Shown here in pieces: positions 42,823-51,511 of a stretch of DNA of 64,000 nt. Origin of the DNA: Bin5 sp965221345 (GTDB lineage: Bacteria; Chloroflexota; Anaerolineae; Caldilineales; Caldilineaceae); contig CBDCSD010000002.1 in the NCBI GenBank assembly GCA_965221345.1, positions 124,001 to 188,000 on the forward strand, in the 5' to 3' direction. The number at the start of each line of letters is the position of its first letter. Position 1 is the stretch's first letter. Both the position numbers and the translations under genes were made by a program. The notes beneath the pieces were generated by a model. That model did not search any database. It saw nothing but the letters and a program-made list of their open reading frames with translations, and had not been told where the DNA came from.

Positions 42823-44136
42823 TTATTCGGAGGTCACGAAATCATGGGGCGCTGAATTGAGGAGCGGCGCCGCTGTCAATTCGACGCCCAACTGCTCCAG
42901 GGCTTTCAGGAATTGGGTATCTTCGAGCGTGCCGAACTGATCAGTGGTCATATCTCTGAGCATATCGGCGTTCACCTTTTTGGAACTGGGCGATTGCTCG
43001 ACTTCCAGATTGGGGGTTACGCCCTGGCCCTTGATCAAATTGCCGTTGGGTGTGAGCCAGTTGGTCACGCCCAGGAGAATGGCAGAGCCGTCGCTGAGCC
43101 CAAACTGGTTGAGCACCGTGCCAGTACCGAAGGTTGTCTCACCGATCAGGAAGGCGCGCTCGTTTTCCTTGAGGGCGCCGGCGGTGATTTCGCCTGCACT
43201 GGCAGTGCCTTTGTTGATCAGTACGATCAGGGGCATTTCCCTGGCATAGCCCAGACCGCGAGAGCGGTGGACGGTCTGATTCTGGTTTGCATCCGATTCG
43301 ATAAGAATCAGATCGCCTTTGGGCAGGAACTGACTATTAGCCTGAATGGCCTGCTGCAGAAACCCTCCCGGGTTGTTCCGCAGATCCAGTATTATGCCCT
43401 GGTTGGCTTGGGCTTCGGAGATTTCACGTAGGGCGGCTTCCAGTTCCTTGTCTACACTGGAGGTAAACTGCGCGATAGAGACATAGGCGATGTCTGTGTT
43501 GGGGATGGCGCTCCAATCCACGCTCGGAACCTCAATCCGGTCGCGAGTGATTGGGACTGTGACCGGCTCCTGGACTTCGGGGCGACGGACAGTCAGGACT
43601 ACCTCGGAATTTGCCGGGCCGCGAACGAGGAAGATCACCTGATCCAACGATTTCCCTTCGACCGATTCGCCATCGACCTCCAGGATTACATCGCCAGCCA
43701 GAATACCTGCTTGTTCAGCGGGCGAGCCGTTGATCGGGGCTACGATCAAGACATTGCCATCTTCCATGGAGACATAGGCGCCGATCCCCTCGAAAGAGCC
43801 TTCAAGGCTTGACTGGTGCAACTTGACGGCATCGGGGGGGAGGAAAGTTGTATGGCCCTCGTCTCCCAAAGAGGCGAGCATCCCTTCGATGGCACCGTAC
43901 GTCATGGCGGTAAAGTCGACCCGCTCGCGGTCGACAAAATGCGCGACAACATAATCCCACGTTTCCCAGAAGATAGCGAACACGGCGGGACGTTCTTCGG
44001 CTGCCATGGCCGTGCGGATTGAATAGCCGGAGATATTACCGCCGGCAAAAGCAAGCGCCATCAGCCAGAGGATCAATATAGACAGGATTGCCCGCCTAGC
44101 TAACGGGGAACGAGGTGGTCGTATCATTCGATTCAT
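42823..44136 (-). CDS. S41-family C-terminal processing peptidase (Lys of the dyad replaced)
   Basis: 437 residues from MNRMIRPPRSP. N-terminal signal anchor (ILSILILWLMALAFAGGN). PDZ domain about 130-210 (LEGSFEGIGAYVSMEDGNVL, AGILAGDVILEVDGESV). S41 core: ILDLRNNPGG, then nucleophile Ser in GTASAGEI. The general-base Lys normally lies 25 residues after this Ser (TFGKG in CtpA/Prc); here that position is Thr in TTFGTGT. It is therefore either inactive or uses another base. By family it trims periplasmic or extracytoplasmic substrates. The 35 in-frame codons before 44136 lack protein-like character. Confidence 0.85.
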   Translation of the reverse strand: MNRMIRPPRSPLARRAILSILILWLMALAFAGGNISGYSIRTAMAAEERPAVFAIFWETWDYVVAHFVDRERVDFTAMTYGAIEGMLASLGDEGHTTFLPPDAVKLHQSSLEGSFEGIGAYVSMEDGNVLIVAPINGSPAEQAGILAGDVILEVDGESVEGKSLDQVIFLVRGPANSEVVLTVRRPEVQEPVTVPITRDRIEVPSVDWSAIPNTDIAYVSIAQFTSSVDKELEAALREISEAQANQGIILDLRNNPGGFLQQAIQANSQFLPKGDLILIESDANQNQTVHRSRGLGYAREMPLIVLINKGTASAGEITAGALKENERAFLIGETTFGTGTVLNQFGLSDGSAILLGVTNWLTPNGNLIKGQGVTPNLEVEQSPSSKKVNADMLRDMTTDQFGTLEDTQFLKALEQLGVELTAAPLLNSAPHDFVTSE

Positions 44137-44755
44137 TCCATTTTGCACTAGTATGTACCACGCCCTCGCAATTTGTGCGTGACAGACGCCTAAGGTCTGC
44201 AATATATGCAGACAATACAGAAAAGTATCGGCCATGCACACTCTTTTGGCAAGTATTAGAAGAGGTTTCCAGCCTACGCTGGGGCTACGGTCTGCCTATG
44301 TTTATTGTCCAGCATAACGAAAACGGTTTTCAACGGGTGAGGGGACCACGACGAAGCTGAAGAAAGAAGGGGAGCGAAGGGGCGGCGGTGTATCGGGTCG
44401 GTGTGCGGGGAGGTATTCGCAGTTGATGTCGGTGCGAGGGGACAAGGCGCGGAAAGAATTTTTTCACAGCCTCTGCTAACAAAAAAACTGTCCAAGTGTT
44501 CAGACCAACTGGAACAGCCAGTCTGATCATTTGGACAATTTCTTATGGCGTTCAGCAGTCGCGAGATTCGGTTGTTCCAAGTCGCCGGCCGGAAAAAGGA
44601 GCCCTATACCACATGGCGGCACAGAAGAGTTGGCGGCATTCGGGACCTGAAACAAAGCAACTCACGCACCACACAGTTGGGCGCAAACCGTCGACGTCCG
44701 CTTGCCTCTAGAGGAAGTCAGGCAGCGTCGGCGGTTGCGCACCTAACTGCAAAGC
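44137..44755. other. Intergenic region between the S41 peptidase and a lipoprotein gene
   Basis: About 620 bp lying between the start of the S41 gene and the end of the downstream-facing lipoprotein gene, both on the minus strand. No accepted gene. Its one clear structure is the long inverted repeat at 44489-44537. The stretch 44545-44769 has open frames (starting MAFSSREIRLFQVAGRKK) whose composition is not convincing. Confidence 0.5.
44489..44537. repeat. 17-bp imperfect inverted repeat with 15-nt loop
   Basis: TGTCCAAGTGTTCAGAC pairs with GTCTGATCATTTGGACA (15 of 17 positions) around a 15-nt loop. An A-run precedes the left arm and a TTTCTT tract follows the right arm, so the leftward or rightward RNA could stop here; it could equally be a protein-binding site. 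Confidence 0.65.
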
Positions 44756-45292
44756 TTAGTTCATGCTGATCATAAGGGAACCAGAATCCTGCGAAACCAT
44801 GACGTTGCCAGGGAGCATGATATTCTGGGCCAAGACTGCGTTGATCTGCGCAGCGACTGGAGCGAGCATGCCTCCACCTACAGCCATACCGCCGACGCCG
44901 GCCTGCTGGAGATCTACCATCAGATGCCCGTCACTGACCATCAGGTTGCCGACGAGGTCAAGCGTATTGCCCATCATGCTAACGCCTTCCTTCAGGGTGA
45001 CGCGGAAGTGCAGTGCATCAGGCTCAATCCAGACCATTACGGAATCGATCGGCTGATTTGGACCGCTGTTGGCTTCGAGAGCCTTGGTCACATAGCTGCT
45101 GAACTCAGACTCGCTCAGCATCACCTCGCCCATTACAATTCCGCCCATCAGGGCATCTTGGGCCGCCAGGGCCGCTTCGTGCGAGATCTCAACATCTCGG
45201 GCAGGCGGTTGGGGCGCTGCGGCACACGCACTAAGCACTACCAGCAGCAGAGACAGTACAACGAGTGTTAAGAGTGGGGTTCGTTTGTTCAT
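44756..45292 (-). CDS. Putative lipoprotein, function unknown
   Basis: 178 residues. MNKRTPLLTLVVLSLLLVVLS then lipobox LSAC (lipidated Cys23). The mature part has alternating strands (SVMVWIEPDALHFRVTLKEG, DLVGNLMVSDGHLMVDLQQA) ending in a Met-rich hydrophobic tail. This resembles the beta-barrel-like lipid-binding shape of LmeA/DUF2993-type proteins but I cannot assign a family. AAGGAGCAACAG-type ribosome site precedes the ATG. Confidence 0.7.
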   Translation of the reverse strand: MNKRTPLLTLVVLSLLLVVLSACAAAPQPPARDVEISHEAALAAQDALMGGIVMGEVMLSESEFSSYVTKALEANSGPNQPIDSVMVWIEPDALHFRVTLKEGVSMMGNTLDLVGNLMVSDGHLMVDLQQAGVGGMAVGGGMLAPVAAQINAVLAQNIMLPGNVMVSQDSGSLMISMN

Positions 45293-45992
45293 GGTTCTGT
45301 TGCTCCTTGAGAGAATTGGGTTTAAGGGAACTGCACTCTTGATCTCATCAGAAATTGATAGAGAAACAATTAAATGATGACCTTGGGCTATATGGTCTCA
45401 CAAGAACAGATCAAGCGCAAATCTGAAAAAAGCGGATCGGCGGCCTCAGAATTGACTACTATTCATTCAAGTCCGAGATGCTGATTTTCTATTTGCAACT
45501 CTATCGTCTCACAAGAACAATTCCTGTACAAGTCGGAAAAGGCAGGGGGCACCTCCCCGCGTCGGCCACTCATCTGACGACCCTGCGGGCTCCTTGAGTT
45601 GCGTTGTCGCTTCTACCAACTCTTTGATGACTGTGTGATCTCCACTGGAGTCTGGCGCCGGGTTGCGCCCAGGGAGAGTGCATCTACGCCAATCATACAC
45701 TTGACGGGCGAGGCTGTCAAGCCTGAAAATTCTGTTTGGTTCATTGCAAGATCCTGGCAATCTTTTTATAGTAACCGGTCATTGGCCCCGGATGCGGGTG
45801 AGCCGCCCGCGTTCCCAGGGGCAAATGCGAAAATCCGGGTCCCACACAATTCGGTGGGAGGCGTTCTGCGACAAGGGCGCCACTGGTTGGTGTTGGGGGA
45901 TTGTCAAAGGGAAGACCCAGCAAACCGGCCTATCCTTACCAGTGGATGAAGGCTCTTAGTGGGATATGGGCCGGCAGGCCTATACGCGGTAT
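45293..45992. other. 700-bp region without a recognised gene, with a 14-bp direct repeat
   Basis: Short open frames here are not protein-like. GTCTCACAAGAACA occurs at 45395-45408 and 45506-45519, and the next 20 bases are also similar, so a duplicated unit of about 35-40 bp is present. The right part contains GC-rich text without clear terminator. The lipoprotein promoter must lie at the left end. Confidence 0.5.
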
Positions 45993-46508
45993 CTACCCTC
46001 CTTCGGCAGAGTCCTCCAGCGTGCCGACACCTGCCAGTTCACGGTCGAGCAGATAGAGCCCCGGCTTGAATTCGCCTATCAGGCGGAGTTTCTGCACAAG
46101 GTCATCCACAAGCTCTTCTTCCTCCACCTGTTCATCGACAAACCACTGCAGAAAACTGTCGGTGGCGTAATCGCCTTCCAGGCGCGCCAATTTTACAATG
46201 CGGTCTATCGAAGCCGTCACCCTCTGCTCTTGCCTTAGCGTGCTTTCCATCACCTCCTGCGGGGAACCGAAGCCCCCTTCCGGTGCGGGGACGGGGAAAA
46301 GCTCGACACGGCCCCGCCGGCTGTGAATGAACTGGTAAATTTTCATTGCGTGTGCCATTTCTTCTTCCGCATGGTTGAAGATCCATTGCGAAAAACCTTT
46401 GAGGCCCATTCCCTCAAAGTAATCGGCGGCAGCCAGGTAGGTATAATGCGCCTGTAGCTCCATATTGATCTGTTGATTGAGGGCGCTCTGCACCTTCTCG
46501 ACAAACAT
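45993..46508 (-). CDS. Ferritin (non-heme, FtnA-like)
   Basis: 171 residues from MFVEKVQSALNQQINMELQA. Four-helix ferritin fold with ferroxidase ligands Glu17, Glu50 and His53 (HAEEEMAHAMK), and later Glu in LRQEQRVTASI and FVDEQVEEEEL. It stores iron as ferric mineral in a 24-subunit cage in the cytosol. The C-terminal helix E is short. Thirteen upstream in-frame codons are discarded. Its neighbours (cation diffusion facilitator, FTR1 permease, EfeO-like protein) make an iron/metal region. Confidence 0.93.
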   Translation of the reverse strand: MFVEKVQSALNQQINMELQAHYTYLAAADYFEGMGLKGFSQWIFNHAEEEMAHAMKIYQFIHSRRGRVELFPVPAPEGGFGSPQEVMESTLRQEQRVTASIDRIVKLARLEGDYATDSFLQWFVDEQVEEEELVDDLVQKLRLIGEFKPGLYLLDRELAGVGTLEDSAEGG

Positions 46509-46746
46509 ACGCAGTTTCCTTTCGGCTGTAATTCTGCATGCGGTCAAGGAACGAAGATTCCAAGAACCGGGAAGTTTAGAGTTCTAACCGCTACGCGACT
46601 CGCCAGGAGGCTCTCCTGGCGTCTGCCCCGCGCTCAATTGGCGATATGTCCTTGGCGCAGGCCGGCAACTCAGGCAATTGACGGCAGCCGAAAGATTGGG
46701 CAACGGGCAACCGGGCAAGGCCTGGCACGCGTGGCGGGGCAATCTG

Positions 46747-47721
46747 TTATAGCTGGGTCTCCGCCATGCTGCAGTCGCCCGGGTATTCGATCTCGATTGT
46801 GATGTGGGAAAGCTGCAGCCCGTCCAGCTCTTCGCGCGCCTGTTGTTTAATCTCACGGATTTCGGATTGATCGGCTGATTGGTCGACGACGAGATGGGTA
46901 GACAGTACGTGATGGTTGCCGTCCAGCGACCAGAGATGGGTATGGTGACAATCTTCTACGGCGTTGATGTTGCGCAGGCGCTCTGCCAGGTGCGACGGGT
47001 CCACTCCTTCAGGAGCCGCCTGCAAGAATAGTTCTGCCGTCTTTTTCAGGTGCCCCAGCACATTGTAGAGAATATAGATTGTGATGAGGAGTGACAAAAT
47101 AGAATCCAGGATGTACAGATCGATGAAGAGCAGTGTAATCCCGACAATCAGGACGGCGACCCAGCCGAGTACGTCTTCAAGCAGATGCCACATTGCGACT
47201 TTGGCATTCATGCTGGCGCCGCCTCGCAGGCGCCATACGGCTACGCCATTGACGGCAATCCCGCCGAGGGCCAGCAGAATCATACCTGGTGCGTTGGTGG
47301 CTTCCGGGTTGAGCAGCCGCGGGATCACTTCGGCCAGAACGAAAAGCCCACCGGCTATGAGGACAGCGGCATTGATAAAGGCAGCGAGCAAGGAAAGGCG
47401 GCCATACCCGTAGGAATAGCGTGCTGGCGCCTCTTTGGCAGCATGCTTCTCCAGGCCCCAGGCCATGCCCAGCGCGATCGAGTCGCCGAAGTCGTGTAAC
47501 GCATCGGACAGGATGGCAACGCTATTTGTCAGGTACGCGCCAATGATTTCTACGACTGTGAAGCCAAGATTGAGGAAGAACGCTGTACGAAGATTGGCCG
47601 AATCGCCGTGATGATGGTGATGCAGATGCGCGCCATGGCCGTGGTCATGGTCGTGTTCATAGATATGATCTCGGCCATTTTCATGGCTGTGTTCGTGATG
47701 GCGGCTATGGTCGTGACCCAT
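46747..47721 (-). CDS. Cation diffusion facilitator family metal exporter (CzcD/ZitB-like)
   Basis: 324 residues. N-terminal 40 residues are His-rich (GHDHSRHHEHSHENGR, HGAHLHHHHHGD), a metal-binding tail. Six membrane helices follow with the transport-site motifs in TM2 (ALHDFGDSIALG) and TM5 (HLLEDVLGWVAV), and the C-terminal metallochaperone-like domain (CHHTHLWSLDGNHHVLS) closes it. It exports Zn2+, Co2+ or Fe2+ in exchange for protons. HD/HD pairs favour zinc. The ferritin gene lies 240 bp downstream. Confidence 0.93.
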   Translation of the reverse strand: MGHDHSRHHEHSHENGRDHIYEHDHDHGHGAHLHHHHHGDSANLRTAFFLNLGFTVVEIIGAYLTNSVAILSDALHDFGDSIALGMAWGLEKHAAKEAPARYSYGYGRLSLLAAFINAAVLIAGGLFVLAEVIPRLLNPEATNAPGMILLALGGIAVNGVAVWRLRGGASMNAKVAMWHLLEDVLGWVAVLIVGITLLFIDLYILDSILSLLITIYILYNVLGHLKKTAELFLQAAPEGVDPSHLAERLRNINAVEDCHHTHLWSLDGNHHVLSTHLVVDQSADQSEIREIKQQAREELDGLQLSHITIEIEYPGDCSMAETQL

Positions 47722-47915
47722 AGGAGAACCTCAGTTCGGCGCAGCAGTGAGCGAAACAGGCGGCGCGACATCCATTTGCAGCACAATGTTGCACCATCCC
47801 AGCAGTTTTGACCAAATTCAGGTACCGCTCTCGGCCAGGAATGTTCGAAACCGATACTGTCATGTTTGACGTGCGCCTGGCGCGTGCAGGGAGATGTTAA
47901 GGAAAAAGGTCAACC

Positions 47916-48446
47916 CTAGGCCGAATCAGGCGCGGTCTGGGCGGCTTTAGTGATGTTGGCGTCGTACTCCTGAAGCTGCAGGTGGGCCAAGTAAAGGAGG
48001 AGCAGCAGCTTGACGCCCTCCAGAGTGATATAGGCCGGGTGATAGGACGGCTCCGGGACCTCTGTGCCGTGAATGATGGCAAGGGTACGTGCATCCAGCA
48101 CGGTATGGAGCAGGACGGTCTGCGTAGCAAGCAGCAGGCCGGCTAGGACAGTAATTCGACGTATATGCCGTGAACAATTTGCCTTCAGCGTAATAGCCAA
48201 AATGACGGAGGCCAGGCCAATTTCGGTGGCGTTCAGAGCGTGAAAGACGAGATGGCCAATTTCCAGTGCGACTGGCAATGTTAACGAAGGCGCCTGAAAT
48301 TTGAGCGGGGTCTCCATGAAACTGATAGCAAGGACAAACCCTATCCAGAGCAAGGTGAAAATAAACACCCGTTCCCTTACACGCGTTATCAGAGGCATCA
48401 TCATGCTGAAGGTGGTTTGGAGCAAGGAAGTTAGGAAAACGGGCAC
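47916..48446 (-). CDS. Hypothetical integral membrane protein (4 TM)
   Basis: 176 residues with a GTG start, or 162 from the ATG cluster MMMPLITRVRE at 48404, which I consider equally likely. Four hydrophobic segments (RVFIFTLLWIGFVLAISFM, LEIGHLVFHALNATEIGLAS, ITVLAGLLLATQTVLL, LEGVKLLLLLYLAHL). The loop ETPLKFQAPSLTLPVALEIG looks conserved in an uncharacterised family of bacterial membrane proteins, but I know no function for it. The gene lies between the metal exporter and the 99-residue protein. Confidence 0.65.
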   Translation of the reverse strand: MPVFLTSLLQTTFSMMMPLITRVRERVFIFTLLWIGFVLAISFMETPLKFQAPSLTLPVALEIGHLVFHALNATEIGLASVILAITLKANCSRHIRRITVLAGLLLATQTVLLHTVLDARTLAIIHGTEVPEPSYHPAYITLEGVKLLLLLYLAHLQLQEYDANITKAAQTAPDSA

Positions 48447-48629
48447 CGGCTAAGTAATTTGTCGGCGGCCAACCTGGCTCAACCGACCTAGCTGTAACCG
48501 ACAACTGAGGAAACGGGAAAGCGAGCCATTTCGTTGCCAGGCTTTTCCTCCTGTACCAGGACGCTGGTGCGGCGCAAAGAGACGTAATTGGTTCGTCTGT
48601 CCCTGTCCGGTCAGTTTGAGATTGGCGGT

Positions 48630-48929
48630 CTAGGCTGGTGCGGCGGGCAAGGCTTCTTCGACCATCTCAACTAGTGTTAGAAACTCCTGTACAGGCAGGA
48701 TGACGGAAAGTTTGCCGACGCTCAGACGGCAGTGGCCATGGATCAACGACTCGCCGTTATCCTGCAGCATAGCCCGTGTATGCTGGACGTGGACTGCGAG
48801 GCGATTAAAGGCCTCGGCAGGCAGGTGTAGGCCCACCCCATCCCAGAGCAGATGGACCGTTCCATGTTCGCACTGGCTGATGTACTGTTGGGAATTACGT
48901 TCCGCTAAGATGAGAACATGCTGACACAT
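48630..48929 (-). CDS. Small conserved-looking protein (99 aa), hypothetical
   Basis: Starts MCQHVLILAERNSQQYISQC; 25 upstream codons in frame are rejected because AGAAAAGGTCC stands right before this ATG. CQH and CEHGTVHLLWDGVGLHLP recall small proteins with a C(x)nCxHGTIHL pattern and a helix EAFNRLAVHVQHTRAML. Cys/His content near the N-terminus could bind a metal. Placement beside the FTR1 gene suggests, but does not prove, a part in iron handling. Confidence 0.6.
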   Translation of the reverse strand: MCQHVLILAERNSQQYISQCEHGTVHLLWDGVGLHLPAEAFNRLAVHVQHTRAMLQDNGESLIHGHCRLSVGKLSVILPVQEFLTLVEMVEEALPAAPA

Positions 48930-49035
48930 TGGACCTTTTCTCCTACCAACCTGGTTTTTCAGCGGTCTGGGCTCAAAAGATGAACCGGCTTGCGTGCGGC
49001 CCACAACTCAACCTGGGCAGCTTGTGAGCCGCCGT

Positions 49036-51445
49036 TTACAGTTTCTCTGTGGTTGGTTCGGTCATCACGGTTGCTCTGTTCCGTTCTCTGCCGCGGACAC
49101 GCTGCTTCTGCTGATGTTCAGCCAAAAAGTAGCTGCCAGTAACGAACAGGGCCGCTGCGCTTTGGCCGCAGATGGTCTCCCAGGTCGGGAAGATACCAAG
49201 CCAAAGGCCCATCCAATAGGGCAGGCTGAGGGAACCGACGGGTGAAATCGGCAGCCAACCAACGGCCTGCATTGTGTGAATTGTGTTGCCCACCATTACC
49301 AGCAGGACTCCGCCGATGAGGACGCCTGTAATCACCAGCATCCGTTTGTAGGGCAGGCGTGTCTGGAGGTGGAAGGTAAATACGCCGACACCGGCCGTTC
49401 CGAGGAGGCCGAGAAGGACACCTTGCATTACGACAGCCGGACCTGCGTCCAGCACGAGCGCCTGCAAGAACAGTACCGTCTCGAAGCCCTCGCGGTAGAC
49501 ACTGGTGAAGCCGAGGGCGATAAAGCCAAGGGCCTGGGCCGATAACAGACTGTCTGCCGCGCCACCCAACAGCGACTTTTTGCGTTGATGGAAACCTGCG
49601 AGCCAGTCCTTCCAGTAGACTCGATGAAAGAACCAGTTGGTGATAAGGAGAAGGACACCCACGGCAATTAGAGAGACAACGGCTTCCAGGCGCTCACCGA
49701 AGCTGCTGAAGGCGAGCATGAGGCGTTGGGCGATCCACCAGGTGATCACGGTGGCGACCGTCGCCAATAGGACACCGACAAGCATCGAGCGTCGGAATGC
49801 GGCGTACGCGCCCACCATGCTGGCCATGAGAGCGGCGAGGATGACGATGGCTTCGAGTCCTTCGCGGAAGACGATGACGGCGGAATTGGTAATGATGGCC
49901 AGGGGCGCGGCTCTGGGCTACAGCCAGGGAGAGCCCCGGTTGTCCTTGATAGCCGTGCCAGAAAAGGCCGTCGAGACGGGCTACCAAGTCTGGTGAGAAA
50001 GCCATCAGCCGCAACTCCGGACCTGCGTCGAAGAGAGCATAGGCCTGGATGCGACTGCTTTCGGCCAGTTCATACTCTCCGCGCCCTACCTGCTGCTCCA
50101 TTTCGTTCAGCAGGGCTTCGACTACGTTAAATATGCCCTCGCCACTGTTGTCGCGAACCGCTTCGCCCAGTGCTTGTTCCGTGAGCTTAAGTGCTTCTTC
50201 CACTTGTGAACGCACGAGCTGTCTTTCATCGAGCTGGTCGAGCGACTGTTTCATTTCCTGAAGCAGGACGATGAGACGCTCGGCCGCGCTGGGGTCGGCG
50301 GCGGAGATGCGGGGGTAGAGTTCGGCCAGGAACACTTCAGCCTGGTCACGAAAAGTGAGCGCCTCTCTGTACTCGGTTTCGATGGTGATCTGGCCGTTGC
50401 GAACGCCGTCGCGGTACTCAATGTAGACCAGGTCGATAAAGAGGTATAGCAGTTGACTGCGGCGGGCGAATTCTTTAGGCGAAAGGTCCACGGGTTGGTA
50501 TGAGGCTATGAGACTACGCACTTCGGCGACGGCGACGGCCGTTTGGGAAAGATTTCCGGCCAGGACATCTTGTTCGAGGTTGCCCAAGGCACTCTCGACG
50601 GCGGAGGCGGCGGTCTGCCCCTCTTTGGCGACAAAATCGTCACGCAGGATGGCGAAGTAGCCCTGCAATTGACCTGTCCATACGGCGGAGCGTGTCGGAT
50701 AACCCTTTTGGGTCGCTTCTTCGAGATTGTTCAGTGCCTCACGGAGACGGAAGAAGTAGGTATCCCGCAGGTCGTCGCCCACCACGGCGAGGGTTGTCGC
50801 CTGATTGGTCTGTCCACCGAGGTAAGCGTTTACGGTCTGACGGGCCAAATTATCGATCATACTCACTTTGGTAGCGCGACGGAATTCGCGCAGACGAAGC
50901 CAATCTGCTGCGCGCGCGCCGTCTTCGGATTGCAGGGAAGCGAGCGCGGCGGTTTGGGCGCCCCAGAGGAGACCGGTCCAAAAGCGGCCGCGGGCGGCAG
51001 ACAGGGCAGGGCCGTCTTTGTCCTGCGCGGCTTGGAGCGCGTCAGCTAACGCCTCTTGAATCCAGGCGTCGGCAGCGGGGGCCAAGACGGCCAGAGGAGA
51101 CTGGAGACCGTCGGCATAACTCTCGGATGCAGATTCGACATTTGCTACAGCCTGGGCGGCGAGAGTCCTTTTTGTTTCCTCTTGCTCAGCGCGCTCTGCC
51201 TCGTAAAGTGCGCGTTGGGCCTCGAAAGTGTAGCTGCGAAGTTGCTCGGCCACCTGCCACAGTTGGGCCTGGGCGTTGTCCTGTCCGGCCGGGGCGGGAG
51301 CGGAGAGCAGATTGACTTTGGGCGCCGGTTGCGCATGCGTCGTCTCCGCCATCAGGATTGCCCTGCCAACAAGAAGTGCAATGCAGACCAGACAGTGAAT
51401 TGCGTGGCGTCCCGGCTTGGCCGCCGGCTCGTTAGAGCTATTCAC
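49036..51445 (-). CDS. FTR1-family iron permease with large N-terminal extracytoplasmic domain, one-base frameshift
   Basis: Two overlapping minus frames make one protein. Frame 1 (from 51445) holds a signal peptide (CLVCIALLVGRAILMAETTHA) and about 480 helical residues that look like an iron-binding sensor domain. Frame 2 (to 49036) holds the FTR1 permease with seven membrane segments and both iron motifs, FREGLEAIV and YREGFETVL (REXXE). Frame 2 has a stop at 49918-49920, so the shift lies between there and 49895. Deleting one base from the GGGG at 49902-49905 restores AQSRALAIITNSAVIVFREG. So this is a single-base insertion in a homopolymer, either real or a sequencing slip. The family imports ferric iron after oxidation; EfeO/EfeB are its usual partners. 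Confidence 0.85.
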
Positions 51446-51511
51446 GGCTGTCTTCCTTCACCGAGTTACTCACTACATGGTTGCCAAGATAGGGCGCAGC
51501 TAGCGAATCGA

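Noticed and set aside
44545..44769. Short frame starting MAFSSREIRLFQVAGRKK as a transposase or regulator
   Set aside because: It lacks a ribosome site and any recognisable domain; the overlapping frames are equally open.
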